From Corylus avellana (lineage: Eukaryota; Streptophyta; Magnoliopsida; Fagales; Betulaceae): DNA of 64,000 nucleotides. Below, one piece after another: positions 25,801 to 38,900 of the stretch. How positions within the stretch are numbered: the first letter of the stretch is position 1; every line of letters begins with the position of its first letter. The stretch lies in contig NC_081544.1 in the NCBI RefSeq assembly GCF_901000735.1, positions 13,430,630 through 13,494,629 of the forward strand, in the 5' to 3' direction. Under the pieces are notes generated by a model. The model was not told where the DNA came from. It did no database searches and was given only the letters and a program-made list of their open reading frames with translations. The translations under genes and the position numbers were made by a program.

Positions 25801-27410
25801 GGGTTGCCCCCTTGCTCTCTCAATAAATTTCCTTTACTTATAAAAAATAATAATAATAAAAAAAAAAGAAACCATCGACAACCACCATGGCAGTACCCAC
25901 CAGATCCATTGACAAATCAACACACTATCAAAACTCGGGATTCTACCACTGAACAAACCAAAACATGACAATTGCCGAGAACCACCACAAATTATGGTGA
26001 ACTCATAGGGAATCGCCGTAGACAACACCGACTGACCACAACAACCTCCTTAGATGTGCTTTCACATTAGGGAATCGGAGAAAACTCAGCAGCCATTAGT
26101 TGGGTGTGTTGTTCACCACTAGAATACTGACGACGATGGTGGTGAAGAAGGTAGCATACCAAATTGCCTTCATACAGCTCCTGTCACGGGCATGAAGCCA
26201 ATCAAACCAACCTGTGACATTATATTGGATTTAATGACATCCCCCCGGCCCCCCCCCCCCCTTTGTAACTGACCAATTCAAAGCCAACGAAATGGTTTGG
26301 CTCAAACCAATTATTCTACAGCTTTGACACGGTGTTTGGTTTTGGGAAATCCCAAGCTAACTACTATGGTTCAGCAAAGAAATATACCTTGAAACTGAAC
26401 AAACCATCCAACTCTTTACCATCTGTTTGAATTTAGTTAAAGCCCATATAGTAACGGTGAAAAAGTGTATTTTTTGATGACAGGGATTTGAGAAGCTACG
26501 AACACGGACTAGATATACTCATCTCTTATTCACAAACTTTTTTAGTGACCAACCTTTTTTATGTGGCTCTTCAGCATTGCAGATCCTTCTAAGATGTAAA
26601 AGTCCTGAAAATGAAAATATTCAGGGTTTGGGAATCAGTATATTTACAGAGTAACATACATATACATGCATACATATATGTGTGTGTGTGTTCTTCCACA
26701 GCCGGAAGTTTTTTCTCCCATGAAATTAGATAGCAGAACTTCATAACACCATGTATCAGTCATTTCAATCAAACAGAAACTTTTTTTTTTTGAGAAGTTT
26801 CAATCAAACAGAACTTCACTACAAAAGCACACAACTAAATAAATTTCAAGACTCTTTTTGAAAAGATGTTACAAGAGATAACTAAACTAAGAACAAATGA
26901 ATAAGGGGGACTAAACAAAACTACGAGCCGAGCATTTTGTCTTTGTCATTGATTGGCAAGCTTCTCGCCTTCTTGATCCAGCTTCATCAAAAAGCGCTCT
27001 CATTTTCCATCATGATCAGGACAATCTTGCTGGCTCTCATGTTGTCAAAAAGGATCTCCATTGGATAAAGAGGACTTCTTCCCCTGTCATTTCTTGCTCA
27101 GGGTTGGTTGTCATTCTTTTTGTTGTCTTCAGAATGTGTGTTTGTGTGTCTGTGTGTTTGTGTGTGTATACATATATATGAACAGAAAGTAGCTATAAAC
27201 TAGTTTGTAGCTAATTCATACATTCTAATAAAGTGACGTGTTCCTAAAGCATGTGAGAAGGACATGTTTTCTTTATTAATGCTATTAAAAAAACATGTGC
27301 TTCTCACATGCAAAAGGACACATGTCATTTTACTAGACTAGTTTGTATGAATTAGCTACAAACCAGTTTGTAGCTAAATTTTGTCCCATATATGTATATA
27401 TATATACACT

Positions 27411-27454
<44 letters not shown>

Positions 27455-30400
27455 CCCTTTTCATAGTTTCACAATTGTTTTTTCTCTTTTTTGGAATTTT
27501 TTGCAAAAGTCAAACAGTCGTTGTATGTGTTATTTTTTTTTTGTCAGTATGTTAAAGCAGCTCATGTTGCTTCTATCTGTTAATGCTTTATTTTTTCAGG
27601 ATGATGGTATATTAGTAGTTCCCACAGTGGCTGATCCTCCATTAAAACTCAATGTGAAGAAACAACTTTCTGCTGAGTTCCATGATCGTGCATTCGCGCT
27701 ATCAAGCATCGCTAGCATGTCTGGGTGCTGTCAGGTAACTTATTGTTTGTTGCGTCAGTTTTTATCTCAATGTTTTCTTTCTGTAGCCTGGGAGACTATA
27801 CATCTATTTTACATTCTATTGGCAGGTTGCCATTCCATTAGGAAAGCACAATGATTGTCCAATCTCTGTTTCATTTATCACTTTCCATGGTGCTGATAAA
27901 TTTCTTCTTGATACGGTCTTGGATATGTATTCATCCCTCCAAGAGCAAGCCAGCAATGCATCTAATTTGGTGCCGTTGCCAGATACCAATGGTAACATAG
28001 ATGCTTCTCAACTCTTGAAAGAAAAGGTATGTTCACCCCTAGTATTTTGGACCCTGTAATATTAACACTTCATACAATGAAATGTTTCCAGTGCAAACTT
28101 ATTTAATTTATTTATTATTGATCATATGATGCATCTTCCAACATATTGTGTTTGGGTTCTTGCTCAAATGGTACATACCAGCACCTTTTGCATGAGATTT
28201 TGGATTGGATTTTGACCTCTCCTCTCATCATGATACTCTTTGGTGTGCATTAATGCCTCCTTTCCGAGATATAACCCAGAGTAACATTTTAGTGTCTTTG
28301 CTTTTTTTCCTTTTGCCAATAAGATTGTCCTTTCCGTGGATGGAAATGAATTATTCTGTGCACTCTGCTTGTAGTTGAGTTTTACTGAACCAGGCTATTA
28401 GTGAGATTCAATGTCTTGCAGTTGTTCTTTGCAAAGTGAAATAACCTGGCTGGGGATTAGACATTAGAGCATTCCCAGTAGCTACCCGATCATTTTCCCT
28501 AAGTTTAAAGATTCAAACTACTTTTTGCTTCCCTATGTCAATATGCACCCCAATAACTTCCTTAAATGCTTCCCTATATTAATAAAATATTATTTTTTTA
28601 TTTTACCTTTTTTATATTTTATTCCTTTAATTTATACTTTCTCTCTCTCCCTCATATTTTCTTCTTCTCCGATGGTTCAAGTTTGAGTTCCAACCACAGA
28701 TTTGAGTGTGAGGGAAGACCGCACAGATTTGAGTTCCAACAACAAATTCTTTCCTCTGTGTGGTCTTCTCCGGTCTATCCATCTGTGATTTCGTCCTTTT
28801 CTTCTCCGATTTGCGTCTTCTCCATTGCAGGTTAGCGTTTCGTTATTTTGGCTTATTGTGGTTGGTTGTATTTGATGTTTTCGTTCCAGTCTCTAAAATT
28901 TTTGTTTCTTTCTCAGCTCAGTGTTCTTGCATTTGATTGCTAGAATATCAGAGCTCAAGCCCAAAAGAACTGAACCCAAATCCCAACTCCAATCCTACAC
29001 TCTCAACTTCTCTGAGACAATCGTTTTCGAAGCAATCGGATGGCGCCACGGCGAGCTCCAGCGTCGAGGCGTCGTCGACGAGTAGGATTCGGATGGGGGA
29101 GAACGGAGAGTGGGTGTCGTCCGGCAGAGCTCAGGCAGCAATTTCGTAAATTACTTGCCAAAATCTCTAGCTGTTTGATGAGGTGCGATTGACAGAGAGA
29201 AAGAGAGGTGAGAGAGAAACGTGAGAGGAGAGACGAGAGAGGAGAGAGAGTTTTTTTTTTTTTTTTAGGATTGCTACAGTGGAACCCAATACATTGGGTT
29301 CCACTGTAGCATCTGATGGTTTAAGGAATCATATAGGGAGTTTGCTGTGGGTGACTTTTTACGATTTTTTTGACATTTTTCCTAAACTTAGGGAACAGAC
29401 CCCCTTATAGGGAATCTGCTGGGAATGCTCTTAGAGCTGATCATTTACAGTTGTTTAAGAACTGCCGTGTCTGTCCCTCTCATTGAATCTTCTTTCTGCC
29501 GCTTAATCATGTAAGGCTCTGAAGTAAGTTTCCTGCTCCAGATGTCATGTATAAATAAAGAGAAATGCTACTCATCATTCTCAAGTGTCCATCTCGTAGC
29601 ATTCTTATCTATGTGGCACATTTACATCCACTTGTTTTTCTTGAAAAAGAAAAACAAAAAACAAAAGAAGAGAATGCTAGGAGATGGACAATTGAGATTG
29701 CTAAGTAGCATTTCTCATACATAAATTGGTAAACCTTTTCACAGAATTTCTGTACCAATTTCGCAGATTTATGTATGCATAAATTGAATTATTATGTGCT
29801 TATGGAGTGAACATGTCAGAGGCTGAGAGGCAATCAGACAAGTAGTTTTTGTCTGTTTCTGCCAAGAAATACCTGTAAATACCGAACTTTTAGTGAAATT
29901 TACAGTGAAATTCTTGAGTCTCTCTTCTCTCTCTTGCCTGTGTCGGCGCGTGGGGGGCGCGTGAGAGCTGTTCTGTGCTAGTATTAGATTGTGTCATGGC
30001 TGGTTCGAGGAGGTGGTCAGTGGAGTCCAAGGAGTTTGAGGTTTTGATTAAGGTGGGGGCAGCTGGGGTAAGGATTTTGGAGAGGAGTAATAGATTCAAA
30101 AGGTCAATTTTCATGAAAAAGGACGAGTTAGCATGGATGGTGCGAATAGGTGAGGCTCTGGTGGCTGTCGATAATTCAGAAGTTTTTTGGGATCAGTCTA
30201 GAGCTAGATATCCTAGAATAATAGCTCAGAAATGTTCAAACAGGCATGGATGTTTTTTGACAGTGAAGGAATTTGATGGAAGAAGGAGGTGTGGCTCAAT
30301 CATCATTCCTGAAGGATGTCGTGGGTTTGGGTGGGATCATTTCGTCAAGGAAATGCGAGTGGCAAACACATCTCTTTGTGAGTCTCGAGGCGTAAGTGAG

Positions 30401-33400
30401 CACCGAGTATTCAGGGAAGACAAGAGAGATAAGGAGGTGAAGCAAAGAAGAAGCTATGCGGATACACTGAGAATGTCATCAAAGTCAACCAAGGATTGCT
30501 GCAATTCTTTCCAAGAACCGAAGATCAGAGTGAGTAGGGAGCCGAAAGAAGACTTTGAACACAGGAAGCAGCAAGCTCAAGATTATGGCAGCAAGGCGGT
30601 GTTTCTGTCGAAGACCCATGATTCGGCATTGGCTATCGGTGTTTCTGGGATGGGTCCGACGAAGCTGCCCTTGCCGGCGAGGTCTGATAAAGGTCCGATA
30701 GAGGCTGGTAGGCACAGCGTGAAGAATGGAGGATGCATGGGGGCACCGATAGGAGCTCCGGCGAGTCGCAATTCATTGCCGGCAGGGCAGAAGGCGTCGA
30801 CGTCAGCTTCTGTGCACTTGAAGGGACGGAAGGGAGTGGTGAACCATGCTGGGCAGACCTACTCTGCTGTACATGTCGAGCTCCTCAACGTGAGGGAGAC
30901 TTTGAGATGTTTGAAACAGGATTGTGACGTGGGATTGACAAAACTTGACAGAGTATTCAAGCAGTTGGAGGGCAATGGGCTTGGGCGGGGAGATAAGAAA
31001 GATGTAGGCCAGCAATGTTCAGTTTGGAAAGGAAAGGAAAAGTGTGGGCTGAGCTCAAAGCCCAACAGCAAGATGAAGGTGAAAAAAAGAGTAGTTTTTA
31101 AGCCCAAAGGATTGCTGGGCTCAGGAGCGGGCTGCTTTAGTAGCCCAGGGAGAGTTGGACTGAAAGATATATGTCTTTCAGCTGAGTTGGCAATCAGGGA
31201 GGAGGTTGAGGAAAATTCATTAGAGCTGAGACCACAATTGACACAATCAGAGAACACGTCGTTGCTGGCCGAGAAGGTTCTACCTGTGGGTGGGAGGGCT
31301 GTTTCAGCGGAAGGCGGTATACTCACAGAGGTCTTCGGCACTTCTGCATGGGTTGGCGATGGGTTTATGGTCGGTGAGAAGCCAAGCAACAGAGTCTCCA
31401 CCATTTCGGCGATCAAGGCTCAGTCTACCGGAAAGGGAAAGGGCTTGTTGACTTATAGGAGACGCAATTCTGGCCGGAACAGACCCAGACCTCACCGATG
31501 TGTACTGTGGAGACTAGAGATGTGGGGGCAGGTACGGGCGTGGGCACAGATCAGTTCCTGGTGGAGATACCCTCTCGTCGGAACAAAAGAATGGTAGGGG
31601 GAGCTGCTCGCAGGAGTTCTGTCGGGGGGAGGCAAGCAGTACGAGTCCGTAGTTTCTTGAGGGAAAAAAAGGAGTGGAGTGTATGCCGGCAAAGGAGCCT
31701 TTCGGGCCTGGCTCTAGTTTGGAAGAGGAAAGTATCTCAGATTCTGTTGGGTTGGAGGATTTAGGGCCAGGGTTGATGCCTTCCAGTTGGGTAGTTAATA
31801 ATTGCCTCAAATTCTGCCCTAAAATTGGTATTATTGATGAAGGGAAGAAAGGGGAGTTGGAGTTTTTGTTCAACTCTATCGAAGCTTCTAGGATACAGGG
31901 TGATGCTGATTTGGGAGGCATCTCTGCCTATGTTCCAGCCCCAGCAGGATTAAAGGAGTTCAAGGATTGTGAGAAGGGCACGTTGGTGGATCATGAAGCT
32001 TAACATAATGGCATGGAATGTGAGAGGGTTGAATGCCCTCAAAAAAAGGTTGCGTATTAGCGGTCTATTGAAAGAGTGGAAAGTAGATGTAATGTGTTTG
32101 ATTGAAACAAAGATGGAGGTTATTTCCCGAAAGGTGGTTCATAGTCTTTGGGGAGGCCAACATGTGGGGTGGAAGTTTAAAGGGTCGAATGGCTTGTCGG
32201 GAGGGATGTTATTGATGTGGGATAGGAGGGTGGTGGAGTGTAAGGAGGCGTGTGTTGGGCATTTCTCCTTGGCTTGCCTTTTCAAAATGTGGAGGACAAC
32301 TGGGAGTGGGCTTTTGGGGGGGTGTATGGTCCGAATGAGGATGGGGAGAGAAGGGCCCTATGGGAAGAGTTGGCTGGTTTGATGAATGTGTGGGAGGTTC
32401 CTTGGTGCCTTGGAGGAGATTTTAATATCGTTCGGTTCCCTAGTGAGCGATCCAATGTTTCTTACTATTCCACTGGCATGATAGATTTCTCGGATTTCAT
32501 CTCAGAGAACAACTTGGTGGACATGCCCTTGATGGGGGGTCAATTTACGTGGTCTAATAATCAAGAAAATGAGAGCTGGTCTAGAATTGACCGTTTCTTG
32601 ATTTCCTCGGATTGGGAAGATCACTGCCCTGCAGTGTCATAAAGAAGATTTCAGCGCTTGATTTCCGATCACTTCCCTTTATTATTGGACTGTGGGGCCC
32701 CTTGTGGAGGTAATAAGAGCTTTAAATTTGAAAATATGTGGCTTAAAGCTGAAGGTTTTATTGATAAGGTTAGTTCTTGGTGGGGGTCTTACTCGTTTGA
32801 GGGTTTACCTAGTTTTGTGCTTGCTAAGAAATTGAAATCTCTCAAATTGGATTTGAAAAAGTGGAATGAGGAGGTCTTTGGGGACATTGGGAGAAAGAAA
32901 AAGGAGTTGTTGGGAGGTATTTAGGAGATGGATGAGCTGGCAGAGGAAAGAGGGCTAGCACAGAAGGAGAAGGTTCGAAAGGTGGATATGGTGAAAGAAT
33001 TGGAGAACACCTTGCTATGTGAAGAAATCCATTGGCACCAAAAATCGAGAACTTTGTGGCTCAAGGAGGGGGACCGCATTACTCGTTTCTTTCACAAGAT
33101 GGCTAACTCTCATCGCAGGTTCAATCGTGTGGAAGTGATGCGTATTAATGGCGTTCTATCCGATGATCCAACTGAGGTAAAAGATCACATTGTGAGGTAT
33201 TATCAAAGCTTATACTTGGAACAAAGCACGTGGCGGCCTAGAATGGACAACCAGCCTTTTTTGTCCATAGATGAGTAGGATAATAGATGGTTAGAAAGAG
33301 ATTTTGAGGAAAAGGAAGTTTGGGAGGTGGTTAAAGGCATGGATGGTGATAAGGCTCCGGGTCCGGATGGCTTCTCCATGGCTTTCTTTCAAGCCTGCTG

Positions 33401-35949
33401 GGGTGTTGTCAAACACGATGTTATGGCGGTTTTTGCCGAGTTCCATCGGAGACGACAGTTGGTGAAGAGCTTGAATGCAACTTTTATTTCCTTGATCCCG
33501 AAAAAGGCAGATGCAGTGGAGATGGACTTTCGGCCTATTAGCTTGGTGGGAGGGGTGTACAAAATTGTTTCTAAGGTTCTTGCAATCAGGATGAGAACTG
33601 TGTTGGGTAAGATCATATCATACTCTCAAAATACTTTTATTGGGGGTCGCCAAATCCTAGATTTTGTTCTTATTGCAAATGAAAGTGTGGATAGTCACAT
33701 GAAGTCAAGGGTGCCAGGTGTTCTTTGCAAATTAGACTTGGAGAAGGCCTATGATCATGTGAATTGGGATTTTGTGTTCTATTTGCTGCATAGGTGTGGT
33801 TTTGGCGAGAGGTGGAGGGCGTGGATAGAGTGGTGTATTACGTCGGTAAGATTTTCCATTCTTGTGAATGGTTCTCCGGAAGGCTTCTTCAATAGCTTGA
33901 GGGGAATTCGGCAAGGGGACCCTCTTTCTCCATTACTTTTTGTGCTTGTTATGGAGGCTTTGAGTAAGATGGTGAATATGACGGTTGACCAAGGCTTTTT
34001 GACTGGTTTCTCGGTGGGAAATAGGGTGTTATCAGAGTTAGTGGTCTCTCACTCTTTATTTACGGATGACACTTTGATCTTTTGTGAAGCTTCCATCGAG
34101 CAAATCCGGTATGTGCGTCTCATTCTCTTTTGTTTTGAAGCTGTTTCGGGTTTGAGAGTGAATCTTGGAAAATCTAAAATTGTGGCTATTGCTGAGGTGG
34201 AGAACATAGGGGTTTTAGGTAATATCCTTGGGTGTAGTGTTGCCGATTTGCCGATGAAGTATTTGAGTCTCCCTCTTGGGGCGGGGTATAAGGATAAGGT
34301 TATGTGGAATGATGTGATCGAAAAAATGGAGCGTCAGATGGCAGGTTAGAAGATATTGTATCTCTCTAAAGGAGGTCGTTTAACTCTCATTAAGAGTACG
34401 CTTTCTAATCTTCCGACTTACTTTTTGTCTCTGTTTCCGATTCCTATGAGTGTAGCAAAAAGACTTGAGAAAGTTCAAAGAGATTTCTTATGGGGAGGGA
34501 TGGGAGATGAGCCTAAGTTGCATCTTGTAAATTGGAATCAAGTATGTCATCCCCTTCGGTACGGTGGGCTTGGCATTCGTAAGTTGCATCAGTTTAATCA
34601 AGCTCTACTGGGTAAATGGCTTTGGAGATATGCGAATGAGAGCGAGGCTCTGTGGTATAAGGTTATCAAAGCTAAATATGAAGATTTGGAGGGTGGATGG
34701 TGCACAAAGGAGGTTTCGGGTTCCCATGGTGTGGACTTATGGAAGCACATTCGTCAAGGTTGGAAATTATTCACTAAAGGTATCCGTTATGAGGTGGACT
34801 TTTGGCATTTTTTCAGTTTTCAAAAACCAATGCAGTGGATTGTCCTGAGAGTTTGTGCTTCGAGAGAGAGAGAGTTCAGTTAGGTTAGCAAGATAGTTTT
34901 CTGCCCTAGCGGCGGCGCTAGGCGCTGTGCGCTAGGCTCTGGTGAGCCGCTATGGAACGGCGCTTCTCCATAGAAGCGAAATCCTTCTACCTGTCAGCGA
35001 GGGAAGGGTGTCCTGATCTTCGGTTGGAGAAGAGAAAAGGGTTCGTAGGGGTAATTTTCGTGAGTCATTCTTGTGCTTCATGGTTGGTGGATATGGTCGA
35101 GGAGGCGAGTCAATCTCTGCTGAAGGTTGATATTGCCAAGTCATACCGCGAGGGCGATAAGGCTTTGATGGTGCATGGGGGGGTCAATAAGGCAGGTAGC
35201 TTCCTGGAGGTGGCCGTTTTTGCTGAGGGAGGTCGTAAAGGAATCATTTGGCTACCTGCGGGCCGTGGAGGGAGGGGATGGCGTCGGTTTGCAAATGAGT
35301 TGCGGAGGTTGTTGGGTCCTCCAGCCCCTACGCACCCTGTTCCGGGAACGCAGCTCAAGCTTGGTTTGGGAGAATCCATCTCTGGATGTCACCCTGGGCG
35401 CTCCTTTGCGGAGGTTCTTCGTCTGACGGCTGGTTCTGAGGAGNNNNNNNNNNNNNNNNNNNNNNNNNNNNNNNNNNNNNNNNNNNNNNNNNNNNNNNNN
35501 NNNNNNNNNNNNNNNNNNNNNNNNNNNNNNNNNNNNNNNNNNNTTTTCCATCATGATCAGGACAATCTTGCTGGCTCTCATGTTGTCAAAAAGGATCTCC
35601 ATTGGATAAAGAGGACTTCTTCCCCTGTCATTTCTTGCTCAGGGTTGGTTGTCATTCTTTTTGTTGTCTTCAGAATGTGTCTGTGTGTCTGTGTGTTTGT
35701 GTGTGTATACATATATATGAACAGAAAGTAGCTATAAACTAGTTTGTAGCTAATTCATACATTCTAATAAAGTGACGTGTTCCTAAAGCATGTGAGAAGG
35801 ACATGTTTTCTTTATTAATGCTATTAAAAAAACATGTGCTTCTCACATGCAAAAGGACACATGTCATTTTACTAGACTAGTTTGTATGAATTAGCTACAA
35901 ACCAGTTTGTAGCTAAATTTTGTCCCATATATGTATATATATATACACT

Positions 35950-35993
<44 letters not shown>

Positions 35994-38900
35994 CCCTTTT
36001 CATAGTTTCACAATTGTTTTTTCTCTTTTTTGGAATTTTTTGCAAAAGTCAAACAGTCGTTGTATGTGTTATTTTTTTTTTGTCAGTATGTTAAAGCAGC
36101 TCATGTTGCTTCTATCTGTTAATGCTTTATTTTTTCAGGATGATGGTATATTAGTAGTTCCCACAGTGGCTGATCCTCCATTAAAACTCAATGTGAAGAA
36201 ACAACTTTCTGCTGAGTTCCATGATCGTGCATTCGCGCTATCAAGCATCGCTAGCATGTCTGGGTGCTGTCAGGTAACTTATTGTTTGTTGCGTCAGTTT
36301 TTATCTCAATGTTTTAGTTTCTGTAGCCTGGGAGACTATACATCTATTTTACATTCTATTGCCAGGTTGCCATTCCATTAGGAAAGCACAATGATTGTCC
36401 AATCTCTGTTTCATTTATCACTTTCCATGGTGCTGATAAATTTCTTCTTGATACGGTCTTGGATATGTATTCATCCCTCCAAGAGCAAGCCAGCAATGCA
36501 TCTAATTTGGTGCCGTTGCCAGATACCAATGGTAACATAGATGCTTCTCAACTCTTGAAAGAAAAGGTATGTTCACCCCTAGTATTTTGGACCCTGTAAT
36601 ATTAACACTTCATACAATGAAATGTTTCCAGTGCAAACTTATTTAATTTATTTATTATTGATCATATGATGCATCTTCCAACATATTGTGTTTGGGTTCT
36701 TGCTCAAATGGTACATACCAGCACCTTTTGCATAAGATTTTGGATTGGATTTTGACCTCTCCTCTCATCATGATACTCTTTGGTGTGCATTAATGCCTCC
36801 TTTCCGAGATATAACCCAGAGTAACATTTCAGTGTCTTTTCTTTTTTTCCTTTTGCCAATAAGATTGTCCTTTCCGTGGATGGAAATGAATTATTTTGTG
36901 CACTCTACTTGCAGTTGAGTTTTACTGAACCAGGCTATTAGTGAGATTCAATGTCTTGCAGTTGTTCTTTGCAAAGTGAAATAACCTGGCTGGGGATTAG
37001 ACATTAGAGCATTCCCAGTAGCTACCCGATCATTTTCCCTAAGTTTAAAGATTCAAACTACTTTTTGCTTACCTATGTCAATATGCACCCCAATAGCTTC
37101 CTTAAATGCTTCCCTATATTAATAAAATATTATTTTTTTATTTTACCTTTTTTATATTTTATTCCTTTAATTTATACTCTCTCTCTCCCTCATATTTTCT
37201 TCTTCTCCGATGGTTCAAGTTTGAGTTCCAACCACAGATTTGAGTGTGAGGGAAGACCGCACAGATTTGAGTTCCAACAATAGATTCTTTCCTCTGTGTG
37301 GTCTTCTCCGGTCTATCCATCTGCGATTTCGTCCTTTTCTTCTCCGATTTGCGTCTTCTCCATTGCAGGTTAGCGTTTCGTTATTTTGGCTTATTGTGGT
37401 TGGTTGTATTTGATGTTTTCGTTCCAGTCTCTAAAATTTTTGTTTCTTTCTCAGCTTAGTGTTCTTGCATTTGATTGCTAGAATATCAGAGCTCAAGCCC
37501 AAAAGAACCGAACCCAAATCCCAACTCCAATCCTACACTCTCAACTTCTCTGAGACAATCGTTTTCGAAGCAATCGGATGGAGCCACGGCGAGCTCCAGC
37601 GTCGAGGCGCCGTCGACGAGTAGGATTCGGATGGGGGAGAATGGAGAGTGGGTGTCGTCCGGCAGAGCTCAGGCAGCAATTTCGTAAATTACTTGCCCAA
37701 ATCTCCGGCCGTTTGATGAGGTGCGATTGACAGAGAGAAAGAGAGGTGAGAGAGAAACATGAGAGGAGAGACGAGAGAGGAGAGAGAGTTTTTTTTTTTT
37801 TTTTTTTCAATTTAATAATCATAAGGATTGCTACAGTGGAACCCAATACAATACATTGAGTTCCACTGTAGCATCTGATGGTTTAAGGAACCATATAGGG
37901 AGTCTACTGTGGGTGACTTTTTACGATTTTTTTGACATTTTCCCTAAACTTAGGGAACAGACCCCCTAATAGGGAGTCTGCTGGGAATGCTCTTAGAGCT
38001 GATCATTTACAGTTGTTTAAGAACTGCCGTGTCTGTCCCTCTCATTGAATCTTCTTTCTGCCGCTTAATCATGTAAGGCTCTGAAGTAAGTTTCCTGCTC
38101 CAGATGTCATGTATAAATAAAGAGAAATGCTACTCATCATTCTCAAGTGTCCATCTTGTAGCATTCTTATCTATGTGGCACATTTACATCCACTTGTTTT
38201 TCTTGAAAAAGAAAAACAAAAAACAAAAGAAGAGAATGCTAGGAGATGGACAATTGAGATTGCTAAGTAGCATTTCTCATACATAAATTGGTAAACCTTT
38301 TCACAGAATTTCTGTACCAATTTCGCAGATTTATGTATGCATAAATTGAATTATTATGTGCTTATGGAGTGAACATGTCAGAGGCTGAGAGGCAATCAGA
38401 CAAGTAGTTTTTGTCTGTTTCTGCCAAGAAATACCTGTAAATACCGAACTTTTAGTGAAATTTATAGTGAAATTCTTGAGTCTCTCTTCTCTCTCTCGCC
38501 TGTGTCGGCGCGTGGGGGGCGCGTGAGAGCTGTTCTGTGCTAGTATTAGATTGTGTCATGGCTGGTTCGAGGAGGTGGTCAGTGGAGTCCAAGGAGTTTG
38601 AGGTTTTGATTAAGGTGGGGGCAGCTGGGGTAAGGATTTTTGAGAGGAGTAATAGATTCAAAAGGTCCATTTTCATGAAAAAGGACGAGTTAGCATGGAT
38701 GGTGCGAATAGGTGAGGCTCTGGTGGCTGTCGATAATTCAGGAGTTTTTTGGGATCAGTCTAGAGCTAGATATCCTAGAATAATAGCTCAAAAATGTTCA
38801 AACAGGCATGGATGTTTTTTGACAGTGGAGGAATTTGATGGAAGAAGGAGGTGTGGCTCAATCATCATTCCTGAAGGATGTCGTGGGTTTGGGTGGGATC

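Larger units (their letters stand above)
27003..34106. repeat. 7.1-kb duplicated segment, copy 1
   Basis: It aligns nearly base for base with 35544-42672, including OM64 exons 8 and 9, a MITE, a Harbinger-type element, another MITE and the 5' two-thirds of a LINE. Differences are scattered substitutions and small indels. The second copy starts exactly at the edge of a 100-N gap, which points to a scaffold overlap of two haplotypes. Confidence 0.93.
29894..34815 (+). mobile_element. LINE, copy 1 of duplicated segment, 3' end replaced
   Basis: The 5' target sequence ATACCGAACTTTTAG is at 29879-29893. The element starts with a short 5' UTR, then ORF1 and ORF2. Homology to the family fails near 34795-34815 (YEVDFWH, the expected GEGSKVR segment missing), where another LINE 5' end begins. 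Its own poly-A and 3' TSD are therefore absent from this contig. Compared with copy 2 it lacks the 0.9-kb deletion. Confidence 0.88.

Noticed and set aside
30859..31416. 185-codon minus-strand frame
   Set aside because: It is antisense to LINE ORF1 and occurs identically at 39421-39978 for the same reason; no family match.
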